A program made the position numbers and the translations under genes. Positions 33,742 through 41,446 of a stretch of DNA of 48,442 bases are shown here, piece after piece. Source of the DNA: JBBIQS01 sp037442205. GTDB lineage: Bacteria; Myxococcota; Myxococcia; Myxococcales; UBA5297. The DNA is taken from assembly GCA_037442205.1 (NCBI GenBank), contig JBBIQS010000063.1, positions 1 through 48,442 on the forward strand, in the 5' to 3' direction. How positions within the stretch are numbered: the first letter of the stretch is position 1; each line of letters begins with the position of its first letter. The notes below the pieces were generated by a model that made no database searches, was not told the DNA's origin, and saw only the letters and a list, made by a program, of their open reading frames with translations.

Positions 33742-34395
33742 ATGCTGAAGAAGTCGATGGACGGTCATCCCTGCTGGACCCGATTGACCGGCATCTTCGC
33801 CACTCTTCTTGGAACCGTGAGCGTGCTCTCGTCGGCTGGCTGCGGCGGGCTTGGCGGTCCACCCGCATCGGCGGCCGAAATCCTGGACCTTCCGGAGGTT
33901 AAACAGGCCATTGCCGACCTCAACAAGAGGGCGGATCAGGACGGCGGGGGCGCCTGTGTTGCGTTCTATCCACGGCTCGCCGGATCGACCGACAATCCTC
34001 CCGACGTCACTGGGACGTGGCAATTCGAGAACTGCGTGATGACCAGGAGCTCGGACGGCTCGGGGGTCGGCAATTCCTGCGGCGGCCAGATCACCTGGAC
34101 CAGCCAAAACGGCGAGAGCATCGAGCAGAGCAACACCAGCTCCGCCACCAGCGGCAGCGGCTCGGTCAGTTTCATCACCGGAAAGGCCGGGACCACCGGT
34201 GCCTGGGCCGACATCCTGCAGTGGAACAACGCCTCTGGTTCCGGGTGCTCGCAGAAGCTGGTGAACTTGATATCGATGACAACGACTCGGAATTCCACCA
34301 CCACCTGGGCGGCCTGCATGTTGACCGTGGTGCTCGAATCGAGCTGCCCCGCGGTCAAATGGAAGGAGTCCACGAGCTATATGGTTCGCCAGTAG
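33742..34395 (+). CDS. Small lipoprotein, hypothetical, between the OmpA copies
   Basis: Encodes 217 residues from the ATG at 33742, with GAGGC 8 bases upstream; an ATG five codons later is possible. The signal ends in lipobox SSAGC. The mature part is Ser/Thr/Asn-rich and beta-like: DVTGTWQFENCVMTRSSDGS, CGGQITWTSQNGESIEQSN, SFITGKAG, NSTTTWAACMLTVVLESSC, with five mature Cys that could form disulfides. No family is recognised. It is oriented opposite to both OmpA sequences flanking it and has lower GC than the surroundings, so it may have arrived with the rearrangement that left the OmpA fragment. Confidence 0.75.
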   Translation: MLKKSMDGHPCWTRLTGIFATLLGTVSVLSSAGCGGLGGPPASAAEILDLPEVKQAIADLNKRADQDGGGACVAFYPRLAGSTDNPPDVTGTWQFENCVMTRSSDGSGVGNSCGGQITWTSQNGESIEQSNTSSATSGSGSVSFITGKAGTTGAWADILQWNNASGSGCSQKLVNLISMTTTRNSTTTWAACMLTVVLESSCPAVKWKESTSYMVRQ

Positions 34396-34429
34396 CGGGT
34401 CGAGCGCCGCCCACCTTCTCGAAAGCACC

Positions 34430-34482
34430 GCCCGAGTGCGCCACCATCGGGGAGCCGAAGAGGTCTCGGCTCCACCTCGGGC
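34430..34482. terminator. Bidirectional terminator-like hairpin
   Basis: GCCCGAG (34430-34436) pairs with CTCGGGC (34476-34482), and inside it GGAGCCGA pairs with TCGGCTCC around a 7-base loop (34451-34473). It lies between the convergent lipoprotein and OmpA genes. Confidence 0.55.
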
Positions 34483-34534
34483 GCTTCCCTGACCAGCGCT
34501 TCGTGCCCCGGCCATTCCACCGGGGATCGCCGCC

Positions 34535-35383
34535 TTACCGCCTCACCAGCTCAATCCGCCGATTCCTCGCCCGCCCCTGCTCGCTGTCGTTGGAAGTCAC
34601 CGGCGCCATCATCCCCGCGCCCGCGGCGCGCAGCCGCGCCGGGGCGATCCCCAGCGCCGCCAGCGCCTTGGCCACCGCCTCCGCGCGCGCCTTGGTCAGC
34701 TCCAGATTCACCTCGTAGTCCCCGACCCCGTCGCAGTGCCCGACCACCAGCAGCGACAGCTCGGGCGACTCCTGCAGCAGCTTGGCGACCTCGGCCAGCA
34801 CCGGATCGGCCCCCGGCGCCAGCTCGGCCTTTCCCTCGACGAAGCTCACCCCCTGCAGCGTGGTCCGCCCCGAGGCCTGCAGGTCGGCGAGCATCGCCTC
34901 GGCGCTCACCGCCGGCTTGCCGGCGTCCTTGTCGGCCTCGACCACCGCGATCCGCGTCTGCCCTCCCTTGTGCACCAGCAGCGCGACATAGAGATCGCCC
35001 TGCCCCCGCTTCAGCCTCGCCGCCAGGTAGTGCCCCTGGTCGATGGGCCCCAGGTGCTCGAACCAGCTCGACTTCCCGCACTCCGCCAGGGCGCAGCTGT
35101 AGAGCACCTCGAAGCCCTTCTCCTCGAGCGAGGCGCGGTAGAAGCCGAAGATCAGCGCCGGCTCGGCGGCAGGGTTGCGGTAGCCCAGCAGCTCCACCTT
35201 CCCCATCACCTTCTTCGAACGCCCGCCCACCGCCCGGTTGCGCGGCTCCTTGCCCACCGGAATCAGGAACTCGCCACTGTCCACCACCTTGTGCAGGTAG
35301 CTCTTGGACCCCTCGTACGGCTTGACCGGAGTCTGCCCCTCGGCGGCGGCGCCGATCAGCAGCAGGACGAGCAGGATGGGCAC
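34535..35383 (-). CDS. OmpA-family protein with an N-terminal DUF4892-like domain
   Basis: Encodes 282 residues from a GTG at 35383 with an excellent GGAGGTCGACC ribosome-binding site. The signal peptide is VPILLVLLLIGAAAEGQ. Residues about 20-150 resemble DUF4892: GSKSYLHKVVDSGEFLIPVG, GFYRASLEEKGFEVLYSC, ECGKSSWFEHL, GDLYVALLVHKGG. The C-terminal ~115 residues are an OmpA peptidoglycan-binding domain: VSFVEGKAELAPGADPVLAE, LSLLVVGHCDGVGDYEVNLE, LTKARAEAVAKAL, NRRIELVRR. It probably attaches an envelope component to peptidoglycan in the periplasm. Its last 63 codons are duplicated at 33378-33590. Confidence 0.9.
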   Translation of the reverse strand: MPILLVLLLIGAAAEGQTPVKPYEGSKSYLHKVVDSGEFLIPVGKEPRNRAVGGRSKKVMGKVELLGYRNPAAEPALIFGFYRASLEEKGFEVLYSCALAECGKSSWFEHLGPIDQGHYLAARLKRGQGDLYVALLVHKGGQTRIAVVEADKDAGKPAVSAEAMLADLQASGRTTLQGVSFVEGKAELAPGADPVLAEVAKLLQESPELSLLVVGHCDGVGDYEVNLELTKARAEAVAKALAALGIAPARLRAAGAGMMAPVTSNDSEQGRARNRRIELVRR

Positions 35384-35548
35384 GGTCGACCTCCAAAATC
35401 GCGGCGGCGCGATCGCCGGACGCTCAGCATACTTCCGCCGCGCTCCGCCGGTCGCCCCCAGGGATTGGGGGTGGTTCACAGGCCCCAACTACAGGATGTG
35501 GAAGGATTTTTTCGTGCCCACTCGCCGAGGAATCGAGAGGCCGAGACC

Positions 35549-35576
35549 TTGACAGTTGGCCGGGTGATGCTTTACA
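35549..35576 (+). promoter_or_regulatory. Sigma-70-type promoter of rplU
   Basis: TTGACA (35549-35554), a 16-base spacer ending in TGC, then TTTACA (35571-35576), giving an extended -10. It lies 105 bases upstream of the rplU start and just before the structured leader, in the position expected for the ribosomal operon promoter. Confidence 0.6.
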
Positions 35577-35581
35577 AGACC

Positions 35582-35644
35582 CGCTTTTCCGCGTCGGAGA
35601 AGCGCTTGCGGTTCGCGCGCTGGAATTCCCGGCATCCGCGGGAA
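35582..35644 (+). promoter_or_regulatory. Structured 5' leader of rplU, attenuator-like
   Basis: Two hairpins follow the promoter. CGCTTTTCCG (35582-35591) pairs with CGGAGAAGCG (35595-35604) with one G-U. TTCCCG (35626-35631) pairs with CGGGAA (35639-35644), followed by GGTTTTC. The second has the form of a short intrinsic terminator ahead of the gene. L21 operon leaders are autoregulated in some bacteria; regulation here is inferred from structure. Confidence 0.5.
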
Positions 35645-35681
35645 GGTTTTCTGGAACAGCAGCAATGACAAGGGGTTAGCG

Positions 35682-35993
35682 ATGTACGCAGTGATCAAGA
35701 CCGGCGGCAAGCAGTACCGGGTTTCGCAGGGCGATGTCATCCGCGTCGAGCTCCTCGAGGGCGACAAGGGCGGCAAGATCACCTTCGACCAGGTGCTGAT
35801 GATCGGCGGCAACGACTCTCCCAAGGTTGGCGTCCCCACCGTGGCCGGGGCCAAGGTCGAGGCCGAGATCCTCGATCCGCGCGCCCTGGGCATCAAGGTG
35901 CTCAACTTCCGCAAGAACTACTTCGGCTGGACCCGCGCCCGCGGCCACCGCCAGAAGTACACCGAGGTCAAGATCACCGGCATCACCGCCTAA
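35682..35993 (+). CDS. rplU: 50S ribosomal protein L21
   Basis: Encodes 103 residues, the usual L21 length. AAGGGG precedes the ATG at 35682. MYAVIKTGGKQYRVSQGDVI, TFDQVLMIGG, GAKVEAEILD and the basic NYFGWTRARGHRQKYTEVKI tail are the L21 signature. It binds 23S rRNA in the large subunit. It is the first gene of the L21-L27-Obg block and is followed after 47 bp by rpmA. Confidence 0.98.
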   Translation: MYAVIKTGGKQYRVSQGDVIRVELLEGDKGGKITFDQVLMIGGNDSPKVGVPTVAGAKVEAEILDPRALGIKVLNFRKNYFGWTRARGHRQKYTEVKITGITA

Positions 35994-36000
35994 ACAGCTT

Positions 36001-36021
36001 TGTCCGCCCTGGCGGCGGACA
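36001..36021 (+). other. Intercistronic hairpin between rplU and rpmA
   Basis: TGTCCGCC pairs with GGCGGACA around CTGGC. It lies 7 bases after the rplU stop and has no T tract. It may tune the relative mRNA stability of the two cistrons. Confidence 0.5.
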
Positions 36022-36040
36022 GCAGATTCGGAGAAGCACG

Positions 36041-36340
36041 ATGGCTCACAAAAAGGGACAAGGTTCTTCGCGCAACGGCCGTGACTCACCGGGTCAACGG
36101 CGTGGCGTCAAGGTCTACTCCGGCGAGACGGTGAACTCGGGCGCGATCCTGGTCCGCCAGGTCGGCACCAAGGTCCACCCGGGCAACAACGTCGGCATCG
36201 GCCGCGACCACACCATCTACGCCACCCAGGACGGCCTGGTGCGCTACGAGCGCGAGGGGCGCAGCCGGACCAAGGTCTCGGTCTACACCCCCGAGCAGCT
36301 CAAGGCCCTGCTGGCCAAGACTCCGGTCGCCAAGGCCTAA
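36041..36340 (+). CDS. rpmA: 50S ribosomal protein L27
   Basis: Encodes 99 residues. The start MAHKKGQGSSRNGRDSPGQR is the conserved flexible N-terminus that reaches the peptidyl-transferase centre, followed by GVKVYSGETVNSGAILVRQ, GTKVHPGNNVGIGRDHTIYA and VRYERE. It is about 12-14 residues longer than the E. coli protein because of a C-terminal tail (YTPEQLKALLAKTPVAKA). The first residues match the mature form directly, with no Firmicutes-type cleaved extension. It is co-transcribed with rplU. Confidence 0.98.
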   Translation: MAHKKGQGSSRNGRDSPGQRRGVKVYSGETVNSGAILVRQVGTKVHPGNNVGIGRDHTIYATQDGLVRYEREGRSRTKVSVYTPEQLKALLAKTPVAKA

Positions 36341-36364
36341 GTCCGGTCGCCGCTGAGACGATTG

Positions 36365-36399
36365 AGCCGCGCGGTCGCCTTCGCTGGCGCCGCGCGGCT
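36365..36399 (+). terminator. Hairpin terminator after rpmA
   Basis: AGCCGCGCG pairs with CGCGCGGCT, with further G-C and CGCC/GGCG pairs after one bulged T, around the loop TTCGCT, followed by TTCGTCT. It would end most rplU-rpmA transcripts and leave obg to readthrough or its own promoter. Confidence 0.65.
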
Positions 36400-36455
36400 T
36401 TCGTCTGTCTGGCGTGTTGTTGCTGGGATTGAGTCCGTGCTCCGAGTTCTCCGTT

Positions 36456-36512
36456 CGGCCCGAGCCCCTTCGGCAAGCTCAGGGCAGACGTAGTCGAGGG
36501 CCCCTCGGCCGG
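36456..36512. repeat. Intergenic palindromic repeat of the GTCGAGGG type
   Basis: Contains GCCCCTTCGGCAAGCTCAGG and GTAGTCGAGGGCCCC, a diverged relative of the two inverted copies at 37684-37780. Short repeats with these cores occur in intergenic regions of many high-GC bacteria. It lies between rpmA and obg. Confidence 0.5.
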
Positions 36513-36589
36513 CTGTTGAGCCTGGGTGACCGGGCGCTCGGTTGGCCGAAGTCCTGGGAAGAATCCCAGGGAAAGATCGAAGGTCCGCT

Positions 36590-37603
36590 GTGAAGTTCGT
36601 CGACGAAGTCACCATCCACGTCAAGGCCGGCGACGGCGGCAAGGGAGCGGTCGCCTTCCGCCGGGAGAAGTTCGTCCCCAAGGGCGGCCCCTCCGGCGGC
36701 GACGGCGGCAAGGGCGGCACCATCTTCCTGGTGGCCGACGAGAACAACACCACCCTGCTCGACTACCGTTTCCAGCCGATCCACAAGGCGCCCAACGGCG
36801 AGCCCGGCGGCGGCAACGACTGCAACGGCAAGGACGGCCACGACATCGTCCTCAAGGTGCCGGTGGGGACGGTGATCAAGGACCTGCACAGCGGGCAGGT
36901 GCTGTTCGACATGTCCACCAACGGCGAGCAGGTGGTGCTGGCCCAGGGCGGGCTGGGCGGCCTGGGGAACATGAACTTCGCCACCTCGACCCGGCAGGCG
37001 CCGCGCTTCGCCCAGCCCGGCACTCCCGGCGACGAAAAGGACGTGGTCCTCGAGCTCAAGCTGTTGGCCGACGTCGGCCTGCTCGGCTATCCCAACGCCG
37101 GCAAGAGCACGCTGATCAGCCACGTCAGCAAGGCCAAGCCCAAGATCGCCGAGTACCCGTTCACCACCCTGACGCCGCACCTGGGCGTGGTGCAGTACAA
37201 GGACGGGCTGTCGTTCGTGATGGCCGACATCCCGGGCATCATCGAGGGCGCGCACGAGGGCGCGGGGCTCGGGCACCAGTTCCTCAAGCACGTCGAGCGC
37301 TGCCGGGTGCTGGTCCACCTGCTCGACTGCACCAGCCCCGGCGACGACCGCGATCCGATCAAGGACTTCGAGACCCTCAACCGCGAGCTCAAGCTCTACG
37401 ACGAGAATCTCTCCAAGAAGCCGCAGATCGTGGCCCTCAACAAGATCGACGTCCCCGAGGCCCGCGAGCGCGCCGACCAGGCGATCAAGAAGCTCAAGCG
37501 CAAGAAGCTCAAGGTGGTGGAAATCTCTTCGGCCACCGGCGAGGGGCTGGGCGAGCTGCTCGACAAGGTCGCCGAGAAGATCTTCGCCGCCAAGAAGCAG
37601 TAG
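36590..37603 (+). CDS. obg: GTPase Obg (CgtA)
   Basis: Encodes 337 residues from a GTG at 36590 with AAGG upstream; homologues start at this KFVDEV segment. The glycine-rich Obg fold (residues 1-158) is clear: VTIHVKAGDGGKGAVAFRRE, GGPSGGDGGKGG, LGGLGNMNFATSTRQAPRFA. The G domain has G1 GYPNAGKST, the switch segment TTLTPHLGVV, G3 DIPGIIEGA, G4 NKID and G5 SSATGEG. No OCT domain follows, as in other Gram-negative Obg proteins. It acts in late 50S assembly and stress control, consistent with its place after rplU-rpmA. Confidence 0.98.
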   Translation: MKFVDEVTIHVKAGDGGKGAVAFRREKFVPKGGPSGGDGGKGGTIFLVADENNTTLLDYRFQPIHKAPNGEPGGGNDCNGKDGHDIVLKVPVGTVIKDLHSGQVLFDMSTNGEQVVLAQGGLGGLGNMNFATSTRQAPRFAQPGTPGDEKDVVLELKLLADVGLLGYPNAGKSTLISHVSKAKPKIAEYPFTTLTPHLGVVQYKDGLSFVMADIPGIIEGAHEGAGLGHQFLKHVERCRVLVHLLDCTSPGDDRDPIKDFETLNRELKLYDENLSKKPQIVALNKIDVPEARERADQAIKKLKRKKLKVVEISSATGEGLGELLDKVAEKIFAAKKQ

Positions 37604-37683
37604 CCGCAACCGTTCGCCTCGAGCGATGCGGCGCGGCCGCCGCGACAGTACGTTGGGCTCCGCGGAAACTCCGCGTCCGGTCA

Positions 37684-37780
37684 CCCCGAGCGTAGCGGCG
37701 CAGCCGCGGAGTCGAGGGGCTCGCTGCCCAATTCAGCGCCCCCTCGACTTCGCCAGCGCTGCGCGCTGGCTCCGCTCGGG
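37684..37780. repeat. Pair of inverted GC-rich repeats between convergent genes
   Basis: The left copy (37684-37719) starts CCCCGAGCGTAGCGGCG and ends GTCGAGGGG. The right copy (37739-37780) starts CCCCTCGACTTCGCC and ends CCGCTCGGG and is the approximate reverse complement of the left. Each also has an internal small stem. Together they can fold into a large cruciform that could serve as a bidirectional terminator for obg and the gene ending at 37822. Confidence 0.65.
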
Positions 37781-37821
37781 AAGAACGGAGGCAGACCGGC
37801 CGCCCGAAGAATCACAGCCAC

Positions 37822-40800
37822 CTACAGCCTCGCCAGGATCCTCTTCATCGGCCGCTCGGCCGCCAGATCAATCAGCGGCAGATTCGCCGGCGCGGCAATG
37901 CCTCCGGGCATCCGCAACACGCGGGCCAGCGGCCGCTCGAAGGTCTCCGGGCTGCGCGGCAGCCCCAGCGCCACCACCACCCGCCCGTCGTCGAGCTCGA
38001 TCAGCGTCCCCGGCGGGAAGCGCCCCAGCGCGTTGACGAACAGCTGCAAGAGCGCCGGGTCGTAGCGCGTCCCGCTGCCGGCCAGCATCCCCGCCAGCAC
38101 CTGCGCCGGCGAAAGGTTCGCCCCGCGGTGCACCAGGTTGTCGTAGTCCTCGGCGATACGCAGGATGCGCCCCGGCAACGAAGTCCCGGCCACGCTCGCT
38201 TCCCGGTGGTGCTGCGCAATCCCCAGGAAGCGCCTGAGCTTGGCCAAGTTGAACCCCCGCTGGCGCAGCATCATCTTGGCCCCCGCTCCCGGATGCCGCG
38301 CCAGATCCACCGCCGCCGACGGCTCGCTCAGCGCGTAGCCCACGTCGTGGTAGAGCGCGGTCAGCCCCAGGTCCTGCATCGTCTCCTGGGAGAGCTGCGC
38401 CTGCCGCGCCAGCAGCAGCGAGAGCTGGGCAGTGCGCACCGCGTGCGCCGCCAGCGCCCGCTCCGGCTTGCGCAGCCCGAACAGCTGCGGCGAGCCGAGG
38501 TCGCCCTCCAGCATCTCGGTGATGATGCGTCGCAGCGTCAGCGGATTGGGCTGCCGGCCCATCGCCAGGTTCTGGTAGGCCTCGTCCACCGCCGCCAGCG
38601 CCCTGACCGCCAGGTTTCCCGGGGCGCTGATCGGTGCCGCCGCCACCGGACTGGCCTTCGCCTCTCCGGCCTTGCGGAAGCGGTAGGTGCCCTGAAGCTC
38701 GAGGCTGTCCAGCCCCTTGGCGCGCAGCTGCTCGGCGAGCGCGTTCCGCTGGCCGGTCTCCGGCGCCTTGGAGGCAAAAGCCGAGAGCAGCAGCCGCACC
38801 TGCGGCGCGGCGAGCGGCGCGAAGAAGACGATGCCGCCGATGTTGTGGCGCGAGAACTCGCTCGCCAGCTCGTTGCCGCGCCCGCCGCGGTCCGCCAACC
38901 GGATGCGGATCTCGTTGATGTAGACCTGATCCTCCACCGTCAGCAGATGGATCGCCCCCAGCGCCTCCGCCAGCCGGGCCATCTGGTTGGAGAGCTCGGC
39001 CACAGGCTGGTCGAAGGCGCGGTTGTCGGCGGCGTGGATCTTCCCCATCCGCAGCAGGCCCGAGAGCAGGCTGACCAGGTGCTCGCCCTGCTCGCGGACC
39101 AGCGCAGCCAGCTCGCGGTCCTCACCCACCCGCGCCCGCTCGATGGCGCGGCCGAGCTGGCTCTGCGCCTGGCGCAGCGCGCTCTCCGAGGCGTCGGCGT
39201 TCTCCTCCACCGCCGTCGGCAGCAGCGAGACCGGCGCCGGACTCTCCGCGACGCTCGTCGCCGCGGGCGCCGCCGGAGTCTGAACCGCCACTGCCTTGGC
39301 CGCGGGCGCGGGCGTCGGCGCGGGCACAGACGCGAGGGATGGCGCAAGAGTTGGAGTGGGTGCTGGCGCGGCAGCGTGCGCGGGACTCGCGGCGGGGGCC
39401 GGAGTCGAGGCTGGATTCGGAGGAGCGGCACCGCGCCGGCGCGTCGACAGTGCCTTCAGGACATGCCGGTGCAGCTCGGCGTCGCCCTTCTCCCGCTCCT
39501 GGATCTGTTTGAGCAGCGCCTCCGCTTCGGAGCCGGGGAGCTTGGCCAGCCCGGCCACCGCCGCCCACCTGAGCACTCGCGCTCCGGGGACCTCGTTGAT
39601 GCGCCCCAGCAGCCCCTTGGTGCCGGGCTTGGCCCAGGCCTCGAAGCTGGCGAGTGCGGTGCGCGCCGAGAGCTCGGCCAGCGCCACGGCGATCTCCTCC
39701 GCCATCTCCAACTCGATCCCCGCCGGGGCCTGCGCCGCCAGGTAGTCGTGCAGCAGCGGGAAGCCGCGCGGTCCGCCGCGCTTGGCCAGCACCTGAACCA
39801 CCTCGCGGCGAGTTCCTGGATCGGGCGAGCACAGCAGCTGCTTGGCCAGGTTCGCCGCCTCCTGCGACAGCGGCCCGGCCGAGAGCATCAGCAGGATGTT
39901 CAGCTGCATCGCCGGCTCGGCCCGCGGCGCCAGCTCGAGCGCGGCCTGGCTCGCCCTGGCCGGATCCAGCTCGCGCAGCGCCTCCAGGTAGCCCGCCGCC
40001 TGCGCCGGCGGAACGGTGCGGATCTTCTCCAGAATCTTGTTGAGGTGAGCCCGGCCGAGGAGGACCAGCAGCGCCAGCGCCTGCCGCTGGTACTTCTTGC
40101 CCAGCTCCTGCTCCACCAGCGCCGCCGCCAGCTCGAATGAGTGGAGCGGATCGCGGTCGAGCAGCGCCACCAGCTTGGGCGGAAGCGGCCCGCCCTCGGG
40201 AAGCGAGTGGGCGGCAACCTCCAGGAAGCGCTGATCGACGAACTGCTTCATCTGCTGGGCGAGCTGCGCCGGGTCCGCGCTCAGGAATGAGGCGAGCATC
40301 GCCCCCAGCTCGAAGAGCGCATCGGCGCGCTCCTCGACCAGCAGGTAGGCGCGGACCTCCTCGGCGAAGTCCAGCGCCTCGGCCACCTCCAGCAGCGGCG
40401 ACGGCGGGCGGGCGAGCTGGAAGGCCTCGCCCACCGCACGCACCGCCCACACCGGCATCCGCGCCGGGCCCTCCTCGGCGGCCAGCCGCGCCAGCGCCTC
40501 GGCGTTCGGAGCGACGAAGGCGGCGCGCCCCATCTGGCCGAGCGCCGGCAGCGGATGATCGAAGTCCTCGGGGAGCGCCCGGCGCGAGAGCGAGGCCGGG
40601 GCCACCGCGCCCGGCTCGGCGCTCTCTGCCTGCGCGGCGCCCTGCTCCGGGGTCTCCTCGTCCGGCTTGAAGCCCTCGACCGCCTCGATCTCCACTCCCT
40701 TGAACGAGGCCTTGCGCAGCAGGGTGACCAGGTCGTCCTCCTGCTGGCGCACCCCGGAGTAGCGGACCGAGAAGATCTCCAGCAGCTTGAGCTGCTCCTC

Positions 40801-41181
40801 CCAGCTGACATCGGGCTTGAGGGTCAGCCCGCGGACGCCGTCGCGGAACAGGCGGAAGGCCAGCGAACGCTCGCGATCCTTCTCGACGTAGACCTCCTCG
40901 CCCTCGAACGCCAGCTCGAAGGCCCGGACCTCCAGCTTGACCGGGCCCTGCTTGAGGATGACCTCGGCCTTGGCCCGGTACTCGCCGATCAGCGAGCGGA
41001 CCATCGCGTTCTTCGGGTCGTAGAGCGAGAAGGAGCGGGCGGCGCGCGACAGCGCCAGCAGCCAGGAGTTGACTGCCCGCGACGCGGAGCTGCCGCCCAG
41101 CTGCTGCTCGCTGGCCAGCGCGTCGGCGGGCGCACCCGGCAAACTGCTGGTCTGCTCCACAGAGGGCTCGGGACCGGTCAT
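37822..41181 (-). CDS. Large HEAT-like protein with a C-terminal degenerate HD-GYP domain
   Basis: Encodes 1119 residues from the ATG at 41181. The N-terminal 170 residues are acidic and helical. Residues about 230-535 are helical repeats of HEAT type (LALLVLLGRAHLNKILEKIR, TRREVVQVLAKRGG, VLRWAAVAGLAKLPGSEAEA). A Pro/Ala-rich linker follows (about 555-625), then an unassigned domain with LTVEDQVYINEIRIRLADRG. The C-terminal ~190 residues resemble HD-GYP: ERALAAHAVRTAQLSLLLAR, LTALYHDVGYAL (HD at about 945), QHHREA (about 990) and ILRIAEDYDNLVHRG. The DGxGYP motif is missing after the HH, so c-di-GMP hydrolysis is doubtful and a binding or scaffold role is more likely. It is cytoplasmic and diverges from pilY1. 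Confidence 0.85.
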   Translation of the reverse strand: MTGPEPSVEQTSSLPGAPADALASEQQLGGSSASRAVNSWLLALSRAARSFSLYDPKNAMVRSLIGEYRAKAEVILKQGPVKLEVRAFELAFEGEEVYVEKDRERSLAFRLFRDGVRGLTLKPDVSWEEQLKLLEIFSVRYSGVRQQEDDLVTLLRKASFKGVEIEAVEGFKPDEETPEQGAAQAESAEPGAVAPASLSRRALPEDFDHPLPALGQMGRAAFVAPNAEALARLAAEEGPARMPVWAVRAVGEAFQLARPPSPLLEVAEALDFAEEVRAYLLVEERADALFELGAMLASFLSADPAQLAQQMKQFVDQRFLEVAAHSLPEGGPLPPKLVALLDRDPLHSFELAAALVEQELGKKYQRQALALLVLLGRAHLNKILEKIRTVPPAQAAGYLEALRELDPARASQAALELAPRAEPAMQLNILLMLSAGPLSQEAANLAKQLLCSPDPGTRREVVQVLAKRGGPRGFPLLHDYLAAQAPAGIELEMAEEIAVALAELSARTALASFEAWAKPGTKGLLGRINEVPGARVLRWAAVAGLAKLPGSEAEALLKQIQEREKGDAELHRHVLKALSTRRRGAAPPNPASTPAPAASPAHAAAPAPTPTLAPSLASVPAPTPAPAAKAVAVQTPAAPAATSVAESPAPVSLLPTAVEENADASESALRQAQSQLGRAIERARVGEDRELAALVREQGEHLVSLLSGLLRMGKIHAADNRAFDQPVAELSNQMARLAEALGAIHLLTVEDQVYINEIRIRLADRGGRGNELASEFSRHNIGGIVFFAPLAAPQVRLLLSAFASKAPETGQRNALAEQLRAKGLDSLELQGTYRFRKAGEAKASPVAAAPISAPGNLAVRALAAVDEAYQNLAMGRQPNPLTLRRIITEMLEGDLGSPQLFGLRKPERALAAHAVRTAQLSLLLARQAQLSQETMQDLGLTALYHDVGYALSEPSAAVDLARHPGAGAKMMLRQRGFNLAKLRRFLGIAQHHREASVAGTSLPGRILRIAEDYDNLVHRGANLSPAQVLAGMLAGSGTRYDPALLQLFVNALGRFPPGTLIELDDGRVVVALGLPRSPETFERPLARVLRMPGGIAAPANLPLIDLAAERPMKRILARL

Positions 41182-41446
41182 GGCGAATTCCGGGGCATCA
41201 GGGGACCGCCAAGATCGGAGCAGGAAAAGGGCCGGCGGGGAAGATTTTCCTCCGCCCTCTCCACGCCGCCGGACCCAGGCCACTGCAACGGCGTTCAGCC
41301 CCCAAGCCCGCAAATCCTGGTGGGAACCGCAAACTTTGCAGGCCGCCGGGAGGGCACCCGTCCGACGATCCGAGTGTTTCCGGGGGGTTGGACTCGGTCC
41401 CCGCTGTGCAAGCCAGGGACGGTCGGCTCATTGCGGAGGAGCGCTC

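Noticed and set aside
41419..41440. Sigma-54-like GG-N10-GC upstream of pilY1
   Set aside because: The -24 element matches poorly and the implied transcription start would remove the ribosome-binding site.
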